DNA of 64,000 bases, taken from NCBI RefSeq assembly GCF_903944925.1, contig NZ_CAJATU010000167.1, positions 1 through 64,000 on the forward strand, in the 5' to 3' direction. Of the stretch, positions 53,208-62,282 are shown in pieces (the first letter of the stretch is position 1; every line of letters begins with the position of its first letter). This DNA comes from an uncultured Rhodopila sp. Its GTDB lineage: Bacteria; Pseudomonadota; Alphaproteobacteria; Acetobacterales; Acetobacteraceae. Both the position numbers and the translations under genes were made by a program. A model generated the notes under the pieces. The model did no database searches. It was not told where the DNA came from and saw only the letters and a program-made list of their open reading frames with translations.

Positions 53208-54183
53208 AGACGAGAGTCATGGCCTGGCTGGTGGCGCTGACGAAGGCCGCCGCCGTATCGGGATCGGTTTCCGCAGCGGCGTACCAGTTGATGGTAAAGG
53301 CGAAATAGACCCAGCGATTGTTGAAGAACAGTCCGCCGGGCACGCACAGGCAATGGAAACCCGGGACATCGATGCTGCCACCCTTGGCGAATGCGCTGGC
53401 GCCGATCGGCAATGGCACCAGGAAGATCGCATCGCCCAGGCTGAGGATGCGGCGGAACTCGTTCAGGGTTTCGGGGTTCTTGAAGAACTGCCCATGCAAT
53501 GCGCGCGAATAGTAGTAAACGAGATCGTCGGCCGAGGATGCCAGCGTTTCGACACCGTTTAGCGGCGAATTGACGATCGGCAGCGGCCCCGATGCCTCGA
53601 GCTCAGCCCAGGTGAAGGTCTTGTAGTCGGACGCGCCCAGCAGGTAGCCGAAGAAGCTGCGTGTGCTGTCCGGAATCGCGGTCTTTTTCAGGCCGGCGGC
53701 GGCGATGAAGCTGCGGACGTTGTCGGGTCCGGCGTATTTCAGCATCATGTCGGTGCCAGTATTATCGCTGTGCATAATCATCGCTTCCATGGCGGTTCGT
53801 TCCGAGACGGTGCCGCTCAGGTTGGGTGGGTTGAACGTTGCGCTGTCAACCGACCAGACGCTGGCATCGAGCGTAAGCTGCGCCGAGGTGATGGTTTTCA
53901 CCACATCCGGCGTGTCCGCCTGGATCAGCGCCTCCGCCAGAACGAAGGTTTTGAATGCGCTGCCAACGAATAGTTGCGGCGAAGCGTTCGATGAAATGAG
54001 CAGTTGCGGCTTGTTGTCGGTCGCAGGCGCCCAGATCTTGATTGATTTGTCGCCCGGCAGACTGTCGAACAACGAGAGAACCTGGCCGGGGTTCAGGACT
54101 GTGGCATTCGCTCTGGAGGCGAGCACGAGCGGACTGATGGAAAGCGCCGCAGCCGACCCCATGAACAAGCGACGTGATGGCAT
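53188..54183 (-). CDS. Exported serine hydrolase with class A beta-lactamase fold, probably not a beta-lactamase
   Basis: A 331-residue protein with a Tat-type signal (PSRRLFMGSAAALSISPLVL). The class A motifs are present: SAFK near residue 76 (SxxK), SDN near 138, and KGG near 267 in place of KTG. The omega-loop ExxLN that carries the deacylating Glu166 of true beta-lactamases is not visible in the expected interval after SDN (the sequence there is IPDSTRSFFG). This favours an esterase- or peptidase-like role or a penicillin-interactive protein without turnover. GGGGGAGC precedes the ATG at 54183. It overlaps the SGNH gene at its 3' end by 20 bp. Confidence 0.8.
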   Translation of the reverse strand: MPSRRLFMGSAAALSISPLVLASRANATVLNPGQVLSLFDSLPGDKSIKIWAPATDNKPQLLISSNASPQLFVGSAFKTFVLAEALIQADTPDVVKTITSAQLTLDASVWSVDSATFNPPNLSGTVSERTAMEAMIMHSDNTGTDMMLKYAGPDNVRSFIAAAGLKKTAIPDSTRSFFGYLLGASDYKTFTWAELEASGPLPIVNSPLNGVETLASSADDLVYYYSRALHGQFFKNPETLNEFRRILSLGDAIFLVPLPIGASAFAKGGSIDVPGFHCLCVPGGLFFNNRWVYFAFTINWYAAAETDPDTAAAFVSATSQAMTLVFNALSA

Positions 54184-54357
54184 TTTGATTGCTCCCCCGG
54201 ATGGAGGCGCAGTATAGAGCATCTTTAAGGCGCTGAAACGGGATCTATTGAATGAAGATATAGTGTTTGCGTGATCCACGCCCGGGATCAGGTGTCGCCC
54301 GCGGGCTTGTATTCAATCGCTTTGTCGCAGCGAAATATTCTGCGCCGTCCGCAACCA

Positions 54358-54391
54358 AAGGCGTGGATGGTGCGCCTGCGCGCACCATGAC
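54358..54391. repeat. Intergenic palindromic repeat, single-hairpin copy
   Basis: AAGGCGTGGATGG followed by a 9-bp perfect hairpin (arms 54367-54375 and 54380-54388) and ending CATGAC. It is the right-half orientation of the 61396-61484 copy, with the stem changed on both sides (GGTGCGC pairing with GCGCACC). It lies between the divergent serine hydrolase and the end of the chemoreceptor gene. Confidence 0.65.
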
Positions 54392-54444
54392 AGCGAGAAG
54401 CATAGCCGCCGGGTCGTTCGTTGACTCCGGGTGGCGCGGCGGGT

Positions 54445-56730
54445 TCAGGCGGCGCGCGCCATCGACGTGATGCGATTCACCAGCGCGGAAACACGCGCCC
54501 GGGTCGCGGTATCGGCAGCGAACGTTGCGCCCACGCCATCCGCCTGGCGCCGGTTCAGGGCAATCTCGAATGTTTCGCCGTCGATCGTCAGCCGGGCCGC
54601 GGAGCGGGCTTGCACCGGCGGACAATCCAGCAGCATCGCCCCGCCGGGCGAAATGTTGCTAAGTCGCACGGGTGTCGCCGGCCGCCCCGGCAGCGCCAAC
54701 TGTCCGCCCAGGTTGACGCCGATGCGCGCATGCGCCCTGCGATCCACTTCCTCGGTTGAGGTGCGAACCACATGAACCACCGTGTGGCGCAGGTCCTGGA
54801 CCGCTTTCTCCAGGGCACCGGCCGATTGCAGCACGTCGTTGGCTTGCGCGTCGGTTTGCCTGGCCGCGCCGCGCACGTTGTCGGTGCGCTCGGACACCAC
54901 CCGCGCGGCATCCGCGGTTTCCGCGACGCTGCGGGCGATTTCCGCCGTGGCGGCGCCTTGCTGCTCCACCGCCGAGGCAACCGACGTGCTGATCCCCTCG
55001 ATCTCGCCGATGGTCGAGATGATGTGCGACACTGCCTCGGTCGCGGCTGCGGTAGCGGCGCGCACGCCATTGATCTGCCGGCTGATCTCCTCGGTGGAGC
55101 GTGCTGTCTGGGTGGCGAGCTGCTTGACCTCGCCGGCGACGACGGCGAAGCCCTTGCCGGCTTCGCCAGCCCGTGCCGCCTCGATCGTGGCGTTCAGCGC
55201 CAGCAGGTTGGTGCGCCCGGCGATGTCGGCGATCATCTGCGCGACCTGGCCGATATCGGCCGCCTGGCGTGACAGCGCGTCGATGCTGGCCCGGGCGCCG
55301 GCTCCGGCAGTGACCGCCCCCTGCGCGACGCCGGCCGATCGGCTGACCTGCCGGGTGATTTCGGCGATGGATGCGGAGAGCTGTTCGGCGGCGCTGGCTA
55401 CGGTCTGGGCGGTTGCCAGGGTCTGGCTGGCGGCGGTGGCGGCCTCGGCGGCGTTCCGGCCGGTGGACACGGCGGTGTCGGCCATGGCCTCGGCGGTGGC
55501 AGACATATGGCCGGTCAGCCCGCTGACCCGGGCAACCGCCTGGCCGGCTTCCCGCTCGATGGTTTCGGCCATTGTCTCCAGCGCCTCGCGCTTGGCTTGC
55601 TGTGCGGCCTCGCGTTCGGTCTGCTGTTCGGCGACCAGCCGCAGGTTGTCCCGGGCCTGGTCGCGGAACGTCTCGAGCGCCCGCGCCATTCCGCCGATTT
55701 CGTCGCCGCGGCCGCGGCCGGGGATGGCGACGCCGAGAATGCCATCGGCGATCGCGCGCATCGCCTGCGCCAGGCCGATCAGCGGCCGCGTGACCGCGCG
55801 GCCCATGATGGCGGCACCCCCGGCGGCGGCGGCAATGATCAGCGCGATCGAGATCAGCATGATCCGGTCGGCCCTGGCTTTGCCGGCGGCGACCTCCACC
55901 GTCGCCTCCGCAGCCTGCTGTTCACTGGTGTCGCGCAGCGTGATCAGGTCGGGTTCGAGGCCGGCATAGACGCGGGACAATTCGGCAATCTGATCAGTCA
56001 ACTGTAGCCGGGCGCTGACCAGGGCCAGAAAGTCGCGCCGGTAGGCCGCCATCTTATCGGTTATCGCCGCGCGGTCGGACGCGGGAATGTCGCTTTCCGC
56101 GAGCGCCTTGCCGAAGTTCGCGAAGCTTGTCTCGAACTGATCGCGATAGCTGGCGGCGACGCGGGCGAGGAAATCCTTCTCATGCCGGCGCAGCATGAGC
56201 ATTTCGATCTTTGGCGCCAGGGCGTTGTGCCTGTCGATCATCGCCTCCGCGTCGTGCACCGAGGCGCGCAGCGCCCCGAGCAAGCCGGCGGTTTCGTTCA
56301 GTCCGACCTTGCGCCATTGGTTGACGACGGTGGCGAAGGCGGTCTCATAGCGGTTGATTCCGGCGTTCAGGGTGTTAGCGGCATTGCTCAATCCATCACC
56401 GGTGCGGCCGGGGGCGGCGAGTGCAGCGGTGATCCGGGCCAACTCGCCGCGGGCGTCGCGCAGCGCCGCGGCATTCTTCTCGACCTCGGTTTCAAGGCCG
56501 CGAAGCTGGAAATCCTTCTCGGAGCGCCGGGCCTGGAGCATGGCGCGGTCCAGCCGGGAGACCTGGCTGTTCAGCGCCTGCGCGGCGTCGCCGCGCGCTT
56601 GGACCCGCGCCTCGGTGGCGGCGCCGGCAAAGTGGATCGAGACCAGGACCAGCATACCGGCGATACCGACGGCGGCCAGCATGGCGATCTGCCAGCGGAG
56701 GGAAACGCGCGAGAGGACCTGCAGCTTCAT
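54445..56730 (-). CDS. Methyl-accepting chemoreceptor with HBM sensor domain and C-terminal PilZ domain
   Basis: A 761-residue chemoreceptor. After the first membrane helix ([22 protein letters not shown]) comes a long helical periplasmic region with two R/K-x-EKDF-type elements ([11 protein letters not shown] and [11 protein letters not shown]), the mark of the HBM ligand-binding domain. A second membrane helix, HAMP and the MCP signalling hairpin ([21 protein letters not shown]) follow. The last 100 residues form a PilZ domain, with RRAHAR and [13 protein letters not shown] supplying the RxxxR-like and D/NxSxxG motifs that bind cyclic di-GMP. The fusion would let c-di-GMP tune chemotactic output. 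GGAG precedes the ATG at 56730. Confidence 0.88.
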   Translation of the reverse strand: MKLQVLSRVSLRWQIAMLAAVGIAGMLVLVSIHFAGAATEARVQARGDAAQALNSQVSRLDRAMLQARRSEKDFQLRGLETEVEKNAAALRDARGELARITAALAAPGRTGDGLSNAANTLNAGINRYETAFATVVNQWRKVGLNETAGLLGALRASVHDAEAMIDRHNALAPKIEMLMLRRHEKDFLARVAASYRDQFETSFANFGKALAESDIPASDRAAITDKMAAYRRDFLALVSARLQLTDQIAELSRVYAGLEPDLITLRDTSEQQAAEATVEVAAGKARADRIMLISIALIIAAAAGGAAIMGRAVTRPLIGLAQAMRAIADGILGVAIPGRGRGDEIGGMARALETFRDQARDNLRLVAEQQTEREAAQQAKREALETMAETIEREAGQAVARVSGLTGHMSATAEAMADTAVSTGRNAAEAATAASQTLATAQTVASAAEQLSASIAEITRQVSRSAGVAQGAVTAGAGARASIDALSRQAADIGQVAQMIADIAGRTNLLALNATIEAARAGEAGKGFAVVAGEVKQLATQTARSTEEISRQINGVRAATAAATEAVSHIISTIGEIEGISTSVASAVEQQGAATAEIARSVAETADAARVVSERTDNVRGAARQTDAQANDVLQSAGALEKAVQDLRHTVVHVVRTSTEEVDRRAHARIGVNLGGQLALPGRPATPVRLSNISPGGAMLLDCPPVQARSAARLTIDGETFEIALNRRQADGVGATFAADTATRARVSALVNRITSMARAA

Positions 56731-57047
56731 TCACGGCTCCGGATTGATTGATTCCGGGTGCCGGTTTAGCAGCGAGTGGTTAAGCAACCGTTAACGCGGG
56801 GCCGAAATTTCCCGTTTCGGCTGCAAAACCTGGATGGCTCGACCCGGACCAGCCATCCATCCGATCGTCGAAGCCGAACAATCGACCGGGGGTAGTCCAG
56901 AACGGTTTCCGCCGGTGCGCAGCCGGCCTGCCGGCTCGCACGGTGATGGAGACCAGCACAACGAAGACCCCGAGCGCGGAGGCGGGTGTTGAAATGCTGG
57001 AATACTTTGTGGGGCGGCCGTCAGCCGCCCGGCACGCAAGGCGTTGC
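56731..57047. other. Gene-free stretch with two hairpins upstream of the chemoreceptor
   Basis: Nothing here reads as a gene. Two inverted repeats are present: GCCGAAA (56801-56807) with its complement at 56815-56821, and TGGATGGCT (56831-56839) with its complement at 56851-56859. The second contains a GACCCGGACC loop and may be a degenerate member of the palindromic repeat family. Confidence 0.4.
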
Positions 57048-57491
57048 TCAGGGCTGCGGCTCGCTGATCAGCTTCCGGGCGATCCCGATGACCCGGTGCG
57101 CCTCCGACCACAAGCCGTATGGCTCCAGCGCATCCATCGGCGCCCACACCGCCGAGGTCACGTCGGTCGCCGCCACCGGCTCCCCGGACACCCAGCGCGC
57201 GCAGAAATCGAGGATCGTGTAGTGAAACTGCACACGGCCTTCCGCATCCCGCCGGATCGTATCGACATGCGCGCAGAAATACAGCGGGCCGACCGCCAGG
57301 CCGCATTCTTCCATGAGTTCGCGGCGAGCCGCTTGCTCGCAGGTCTCGCCGACATCCTGCGCGCCGCCGGGCAGGGTCCAGGCACCCACGTTGGGCGGCT
57401 TGCCGCGCTGACACAGCAGCACGCTGTCGCCCTTGATCACCGCGATCCCGATGCCGATGATCGGCCTGGCGGGATACTCGCGGTCGGTCAT
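57048..57491 (-). CDS. Nudix hydrolase
   Basis: A 147-residue pyrophosphohydrolase whose Nudix box GGAQDVGETCEQAARREL, then MEECGL, holds the metal-binding RExxEE core (about residues 42-62). The rest (GIGIAVIKGDSVLLCQRG upstream, HYTILDFCARW downstream) fits ADP-ribose or nucleotide-sugar members, but the substrate cannot be read from sequence. Its ATG overlaps the stop of the DUF4340 gene (ATGA), so it is translated with the Gld-like ABC operon. A housecleaning role attached to an export operon is unexpected. Confidence 0.9.
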   Translation of the reverse strand: MTDREYPARPIIGIGIAVIKGDSVLLCQRGKPPNVGAWTLPGGAQDVGETCEQAARRELMEECGLAVGPLYFCAHVDTIRRDAEGRVQFHYTILDFCARWVSGEPVAATDVTSAVWAPMDALEPYGLWSEAHRVIGIARKLISEPQP

Positions 57492-58726
57492 TTCTTGTCC
57501 GTCTCGGGCGCGGCGGGCTCGGGCGCCGCGGCTGCGGGCGGCGGCGACGCCGGCGCAGCAGGCTCGGCGGATGCCGCAGCAGGGGGCGCGGCATCGGGCG
57601 GGGCCGCAGCAGGGGCCGCGGTGTCGGGTGAAGCCGCAGCAGGCGCAGCGGCATCGGGCGGGACCGCAGCAGGCGGGGCTGCCTCCGGCTCCGGCGCCGG
57701 ATGCGTCGCGGCGGGCGCCGGTGGAGGCTCCGCCGCCTTCAGGTCATCGATCGCCGGCACCAGCGACTTCTCCTTCCAGGACGGCACCTGGTAGCTCCAG
57801 CCGGCGAGCCGCGCGGACAGGCGGTCCGCTTCGGCCTTGGCCTTGTCGGGGCCGGAGACCGCGAACCGCGCCCAGACATCCTTGTCAGCGTGCAGCAGCG
57901 TCACCTTCACCGCCAGCCCATCAAGCGTGGTGAACACCGCCTGGCCGGCCGGTTCGCCGATCGCGTCGGCGTCCGCCTTCACCGACTGCAAGGTCAGCAT
58001 CTCCAGCGCGCGGGCGACGTTATCGACCTTGTAGTCCTCCAGCTTGGCGTGCTCCGCCGGTTTGGTCAGCGTGAACTTGCCATCCACCCGGCCGAACACC
58101 AGCGCGTCGTCGCCGACGACCACGGAGGCGATCTTGTCCTGCCCGATATTCAGGATGTCCCGGTCCAGCCACGCCGACGCATCGGCGTCCGCCTGCAGGC
58201 TGCCCTCGGCCAGCCAGGACTGAGTCTCGTCCGGGCGGCGCACATAGACCTCGTCCGGCACGTGCCCCTGGCTGCGCACCCGCCGGTGCCCGACGATCAC
58301 CGCCACGATCGGCTGGCCGCCGGCATCCACCAGCCGCAGCAGATCGCCCGAGGCGGCCGCGGCGTTCGGATCCTCCACGCCGAGGCGGGCGAACTCGGCC
58401 GGGTTGCCGGTGCGCGGCTCCAGCAGCCGCAACTCCGTCAGTCCGGTCAGCACGCCGCGCAGCTTGACGTCCTGGATCGGGTAATCGTGCATCGAGGCGA
58501 CGCCCCAGCCGCCATCGGGGCGCTTCTCGATCACCGTCTGCTTGCCCTGATGAGTGATCTCCAGCTTCGCCGCATCGTGCAGCTTCGCGGCCAGGCCGGG
58601 GAACATCAGGCCGCCGCCGGAGATCGCGGTCTGCTCGCGCGGCACGGTCGCAGTGCCGTAGTACCAGCCGCCCGCTACCGCCGCGCCACCCGCGACGACC
58701 AGCGCAATCAGGGTGAGGGCCCTCAT
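57488..58726 (-). CDS. DUF4340 membrane-anchored protein with a Pro/Ala repeat tail
   Basis: A 412-residue protein with an N-terminal membrane anchor (LTLIALVVAGGAAVAGGWYYG). An extracytoplasmic DUF4340 region follows (KLEITHQGKQTVIEKR, YPIQDVKLRGVLTGLTELRLLEPRT and VKLTLLHADKDVWARF-like strands). From about residue 345 the chain is a Pro/Ala/Asp low-complexity tail with three and a half 10-residue repeats encoded by exact 30-bp units. DUF4340 genes typically follow GldG-like genes, as here, and may handle an exported substrate. It is coupled to GldG upstream and to the Nudix gene downstream by ATGA overlaps. Confidence 0.85.
   Translation of the reverse strand: MRALTLIALVVAGGAAVAGGWYYGTATVPREQTAISGGGLMFPGLAAKLHDAAKLEITHQGKQTVIEKRPDGGWGVASMHDYPIQDVKLRGVLTGLTELRLLEPRTGNPAEFARLGVEDPNAAAASGDLLRLVDAGGQPIVAVIVGHRRVRSQGHVPDEVYVRRPDETQSWLAEGSLQADADASAWLDRDILNIGQDKIASVVVGDDALVFGRVDGKFTLTKPAEHAKLEDYKVDNVARALEMLTLQSVKADADAIGEPAGQAVFTTLDGLAVKVTLLHADKDVWARFAVSGPDKAKAEADRLSARLAGWSYQVPSWKEKSLVPAIDDLKAAEPPPAPAATHPAPEPEAAPPAAVPPDAAAPAAASPDTAAPAAAPPDAAPPAAASAEPAAPASPPPAAAAPEPAAPETDKK
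57573..57662. repeat. Three tandem 30-bp units inside the DUF4340 gene
   Basis: Units at 57573-57602, 57603-57632 and 57633-57662 each begin GCCGCAGCAG and differ at a few positions; a partial fourth follows. They encode the 10-residue Pro/Ala repeat of the protein tail, and copy number may vary between strains. Confidence 0.75.
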
Positions 58727-60621
58727 CGGCGTGCCCTCGCGCGGCGGCGTCGTTGCAGGATGCCCATGGTGACCGCCACCACGGTCAGCAGCAACGGCAC
58801 AACGACGATGGTGAAGACCCGCATCTCGGTCTCGAGCCGGGAAATGTCACGGTTCAGCTCCAACTGCACCGCGCGCAGCTTGCCGCGGGTTTGCAGGATG
58901 TCCTGCCGGGCGGTGTCGATTGCCTCGCGCTGCTCGGGCGTGATGACCGCCTCGGCCTTGCCGTTCTCGCCGCCCGATCGCAACGTGCGCAATTGCTTCT
59001 CGACGTCATCGAGGTGGGTCTGCAAGGCTTGCTGGGTCTGGCGGTATTGCGCCTCCGCATCGCTCTGCATCGCCGCGACCAGGGTGAACGGGCGGTTGGT
59101 GTCGCCGCGGGAGCGTAGGCCGATAAGCGCGTCGCTGCCGGACAGGGTGCCAATGAGGTTGGCGACGAACGGCCCGTTGTCGGCGAACGGGGTGGCGGTC
59201 TGCTGGCCGAAGAAGTCGGCGACGTGCACCCAGAAGCGGTCCGCCAGGATGTCGGAGTCGGCAGCGACGATCAGGTTGGCGGGGCCGTCGGTCTGAGCCT
59301 TGTACTCGGGGAAATTGTCCGGCCGCTTCTGGTCTCCGGTCAGCGGCGGCGGGCCGGAGAAAGCGGATTTCAGCACGCCGTGCACACGCGCGGCGATCAC
59401 CCGGGGGCCGCCCTCCGGCTTGAAGCCCGCCAGCAGCTTGGCAGGATCGGGCATCTTCACGTCGTCGACCGGGAGCAGTTCGCTGCGGTCGCTGCTGCTC
59501 AGCAGCGGGGTGAAATCGATGGTGGCGTTCGGCGCCTTCGACAGCGAGCCTGCGGACGCCACCGTCACCTGCTGCAAGTCCGCGGTTGCCGGGTCGTCGT
59601 GATTGATGCCGTCGCGGATGTTGAACCAGGCGACGTAGCTCACCGCTTGCACTTCATCATCGCCGCCGGCCCGCACCCGCCAGGCGCCGGTCAGGTCGCC
59701 GACGACCTTGGTCGGGTCGAACTGGATGCCCCAGGCGTCGAACAGAGTCTTCAAATCGGAATGCGTATCCGTGGGCGGCATGCCGGTCTGCGACGGGGTG
59801 GAGGCAAGCGCCTCGCTCCAAGGATCGACCATCGCCATCAGCTTGCCGCCGCGCATGACGAACTGGTCGATCGCATACAGCGTCGCGGGCGAGAGGTCGC
59901 GGGCCTCGGCCACCAGCAACACCTGGATGTCGGGATCGATGACCTGCGCATCCAGCGGCACCGTCTTGACCGTGTTGGTCTGCCGCAGCAGCACGGTGGA
60001 GGCGTAGGGCTGGCCGGCCGCGCCGCGGCCGCGCGACATCATCATCGCCTGCGGATCGCCGTCCAGCGGCAGGGAGGACATCACGCCGACGACCGGACGC
60101 GCCGGGTTGGACAGGTCGTAGACCAGTTTCGTCAGGTCATATTCCAGGAAGCGCTCGCGTTCGGCCTGAAAGAACGGGATGGTTTTTTCGTCGTCCTCCA
60201 GGTTGGTTCCGGCGAGGCCGAAATAGACCTGCGAACCGTTCTGGTCGAGCGGCACGGGCTGCAGGCCGTAGGCCATGGCGCGGTCCTCGGTGTCGCTGAA
60301 CGGTTCGGGGTCGTAAAATTCGAGCTTCACCTTGCCGTTCGACACCGACGCATAGTCTTCCAGCATCTCCCGTACATGATCGGCGTACGTGCCGTAGGCG
60401 GGAACGGAGCTGCCGAGCTGCTTCGAGTAGAACAGCCGCAAGGTCACCGGTTCCTTCAATGCGCCCAGGATCTGCCGCGTGCCGGGTGCCAGGGTGTAGA
60501 TGTGCCCCTGCGTCAGATCGAGCTGGACATTGGCGAGCCGGGCATCGGCGAACATGTTGATGCCGATGGCGATCGCGGCGGCGGCGATGATGCCGATAAG
60601 GGAGAAGATCAGGCGGCGCAT
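58723..60621 (-). CDS. GldG-family ABC transporter auxiliary component
   Basis: A 632-residue protein with an N-terminal membrane helix (LIFSLIGIIAAAAIAIGINMF) and a C-terminal helix (IVVVPLLLTVVAVTMGILQ). Between them is the large extracytoplasmic DUF4350/GldG region (LDLTQGHIYTLAPGTRQILG, then VGVMSSLPLDG and VMRGGKLMAMVDPW). A coiled coil lies near 540-590. In gliding bacteroidetes GldG works with GldA and GldF; here the same trio occurs without gliding genes, so the cargo is unknown. ATG 60621 starts four bases after the permease stop. Confidence 0.88.
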   Translation of the reverse strand: MRRLIFSLIGIIAAAAIAIGINMFADARLANVQLDLTQGHIYTLAPGTRQILGALKEPVTLRLFYSKQLGSSVPAYGTYADHVREMLEDYASVSNGKVKLEFYDPEPFSDTEDRAMAYGLQPVPLDQNGSQVYFGLAGTNLEDDEKTIPFFQAERERFLEYDLTKLVYDLSNPARPVVGVMSSLPLDGDPQAMMMSRGRGAAGQPYASTVLLRQTNTVKTVPLDAQVIDPDIQVLLVAEARDLSPATLYAIDQFVMRGGKLMAMVDPWSEALASTPSQTGMPPTDTHSDLKTLFDAWGIQFDPTKVVGDLTGAWRVRAGGDDEVQAVSYVAWFNIRDGINHDDPATADLQQVTVASAGSLSKAPNATIDFTPLLSSSDRSELLPVDDVKMPDPAKLLAGFKPEGGPRVIAARVHGVLKSAFSGPPPLTGDQKRPDNFPEYKAQTDGPANLIVAADSDILADRFWVHVADFFGQQTATPFADNGPFVANLIGTLSGSDALIGLRSRGDTNRPFTLVAAMQSDAEAQYRQTQQALQTHLDDVEKQLRTLRSGGENGKAEAVITPEQREAIDTARQDILQTRGKLRAVQLELNRDISRLETEMRVFTIVVVPLLLTVVAVTMGILQRRRRARARR

Positions 60622-60625
60622 CGGA

Positions 60626-61357
60626 TCAATCCGCTTTCCGTTGATCGACAAGAACGGTATTCAGGAACAGGAAGAAGCCGATGAAAGTAACGAAATAGAT
60701 CACGTCGCGCAGCGAGATCAGCCCGCGGGTGAAATCGGCGAACCGGTCGGTGATCGCCAGCCGGCGGGTGAACTCCCCCAGCGCCGGGGCGGTGTGCGAC
60801 AGGAAATCATTGACGATCGGGTTGGAGGCGACGGCGAAGATGAAACACACCGCCACCGCCAGGACGAACGCGATGACCTGGTTGCGGGTCAGCGCCGACA
60901 TCGCCGCGCCGACGGACAGGAACGCCCCCGCAATCAGCAGGCTGCCGAGATAGCCGGAGGCGATGACGCCGTTGTCCGGATTGCCGAGGATGTTGACCGC
61001 GATGACGAACGGGAAGGTCAGCAGCAGTGCGATGGCGCAGAATGCCCAGGCGGCGAGGAATTTTCCCAGCACCGCCTGGGTCTGGGTTATCGGCAGCGTA
61101 AGCAGCAGCTCGATAGTGCCGAGGCGGCGTTCCTCGGCCCACAGGCGCATGGTGATGGCCGGGATCAGCAGCAGGAACACCCACGGGATGAACGTGAAGA
61201 ACGGGTTCAGATCGGCGATCCCGCGGTCGAAGAACTGGCCGAGGTTGACGGTCAGGGCGCCCTGCAGGACCAGGAAGATGACGATGAACACGGTGGCGAC
61301 CGGGGTGGCGAAGTAGGCGCGCAGTTCCCGGCCGGCAATGGTAAGCATGGCGTTCAT
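60626..61357 (-). CDS. ABC transporter permease (GldF-like)
   Basis: A 243-residue inner-membrane subunit with six hydrophobic segments and the opening TIAGRELRAYFATPVATVFI typical of the ABC2/GldF family. Other landmarks are FFTFIPWVFLLLIPAITMRLWAEERR and LGTIELLLTLPITQ. The frame extends far upstream into the palindromic repeat region, so I use the ATG at 61357, which has AGGA at about 11 bases and starts the conserved segment. It follows the ATPase gene at a 169-bp distance that holds the repeat pair. Confidence 0.9.
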   Translation of the reverse strand: MNAMLTIAGRELRAYFATPVATVFIVIFLVLQGALTVNLGQFFDRGIADLNPFFTFIPWVFLLLIPAITMRLWAEERRLGTIELLLTLPITQTQAVLGKFLAAWAFCAIALLLTFPFVIAVNILGNPDNGVIASGYLGSLLIAGAFLSVGAAMSALTRNQVIAFVLAVAVCFIFAVASNPIVNDFLSHTAPALGEFTRRLAITDRFADFTRGLISLRDVIYFVTFIGFFLFLNTVLVDQRKAD

Positions 61358-61395
61358 GCCGAAGCGGTCCTGATAGTGGCGGCCACCGATCCCGG

Positions 61396-61484
61396 CGTCA
61401 TGGCGGGCGCAGGCCCGCCATCCACGCCTTGCGGTGCCGGGTGAAGGGAAAGGCGTGGATGGCGGGCCTGCGGCCGCCATGACG
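61396..61484. repeat. Intergenic palindromic repeat, best paired copy
   Basis: Arms 61396-61430 and 61450-61484 are 35-base inverted repeats with a single mismatch, separated by 19 bases. Each arm is itself a hairpin built on GCGGGC and GCCCGC, so the pair can fold either as two small hairpins or one long stem. It lies within the ATPase-permease operon and could reduce expression of the genes downstream. Confidence 0.8.
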
Positions 61485-61526
61485 ATGGAGCGGGTGCGCG
61501 CGCCGATGCGGACGGACAAAGAACCA

Positions 61527-62282
61527 TCAAACCGCCCCCTCCATCGTCAGCGCCCGGAACACGTCCTCCAGCTTGCCCGACGCGTGCCGTTCCGACAGCG
61601 CCCGCGGCGTTTCATCCGCGACGATCCGGCCGCCGGCGATGATGATCGCGCGGGTGCACACCGCATCGACTTCCTCGAGAATATGCGTCGAGATGACGAT
61701 CGCCTTGTTTGGCGCCATCTGCGCGATCAGTCCCCGCACCTCGTGCTTCTGGTTCGGGTCCAGGCCGTCCGTCGGTTCGTCCAGCACCAGCACGGGCGGA
61801 TCGTGCAGCAGCGCCTGCGCCAGGCCGACCCGGCGTTTAAAGCCTTTGGACAGCGTCTCGACCGGCTGCAGCCGCACGCCGCGCAGCGTGGTCAGGCCGA
61901 GCGCGTGGTCAACCCGGTCCGCCAGTTCCGAGCCGGTATAGCCGCGCACCCGGGCGCAGAAGCGCAGGAAGCCCTCCACCGACATTTCGGGGTAGGTTGG
62001 CGCACCCTCCGGCAGGAAGCCCAGCACCCGGCGGGCGGCGACGCTGTCGGTCTGCACGTCGTGGTCCAGAATGCGGGCGGTGCCGGCGGAGGGGATCATG
62101 AAGGCCGCCAGCATCCGCATGGTGGTGGATTTGCCGGCGCCGTTGGGGCCGAGGAAGCCGAGCACCTCGCCCCGCCGCACCTGGAACGTCACGTCATCGA
62201 CGGCGGTGAAGCTGCCGAAGCGCTTGGTCAGGCCCTCGATATCGATCAGAGGTCCGGCCGGATCTGCCGCGCGAGTCGCCAC
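61527..62282 (-). CDS. ABC transporter ATP-binding protein (GldA-like)
   Basis: A 251-residue ATPase that powers the GldF/GldG-like complex. It shows Walker A GFLGPNGAGKSTTMRML near residue 45, the Q-loop LGFLPEGAPTYPEM, signature LSKGFKRRVGLAQALL, Walker B LVLDEPTDGLDPNQ and the switch His in ISTHILEE. I choose the GTG at 62282 because GAGGG lies eight bases before it; an ATG at 62318 and a longer frame to 62336 exist without a Shine-Dalgarno. This is the first gene of the operon ending at 57048. Confidence 0.92.
   Translation of the reverse strand: MATRAADPAGPLIDIEGLTKRFGSFTAVDDVTFQVRRGEVLGFLGPNGAGKSTTMRMLAAFMIPSAGTARILDHDVQTDSVAARRVLGFLPEGAPTYPEMSVEGFLRFCARVRGYTGSELADRVDHALGLTTLRGVRLQPVETLSKGFKRRVGLAQALLHDPPVLVLDEPTDGLDPNQKHEVRGLIAQMAPNKAIVISTHILEEVDAVCTRAIIIAGGRIVADETPRALSERHASGKLEDVFRALTMEGAV

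Noticed and set aside
56791-57654. Minus-strand frame of 287 codons with Pro/Arg runs
   Set aside because: It overlaps the Nudix gene and the DUF4340 repeat in another frame; the Pro/Arg runs come from the 30-bp repeat.
57573-57680. Possible CRISPR-like regular repeat
   Set aside because: The 30-bp units are contiguous, without spacers, and lie in frame inside a gene.
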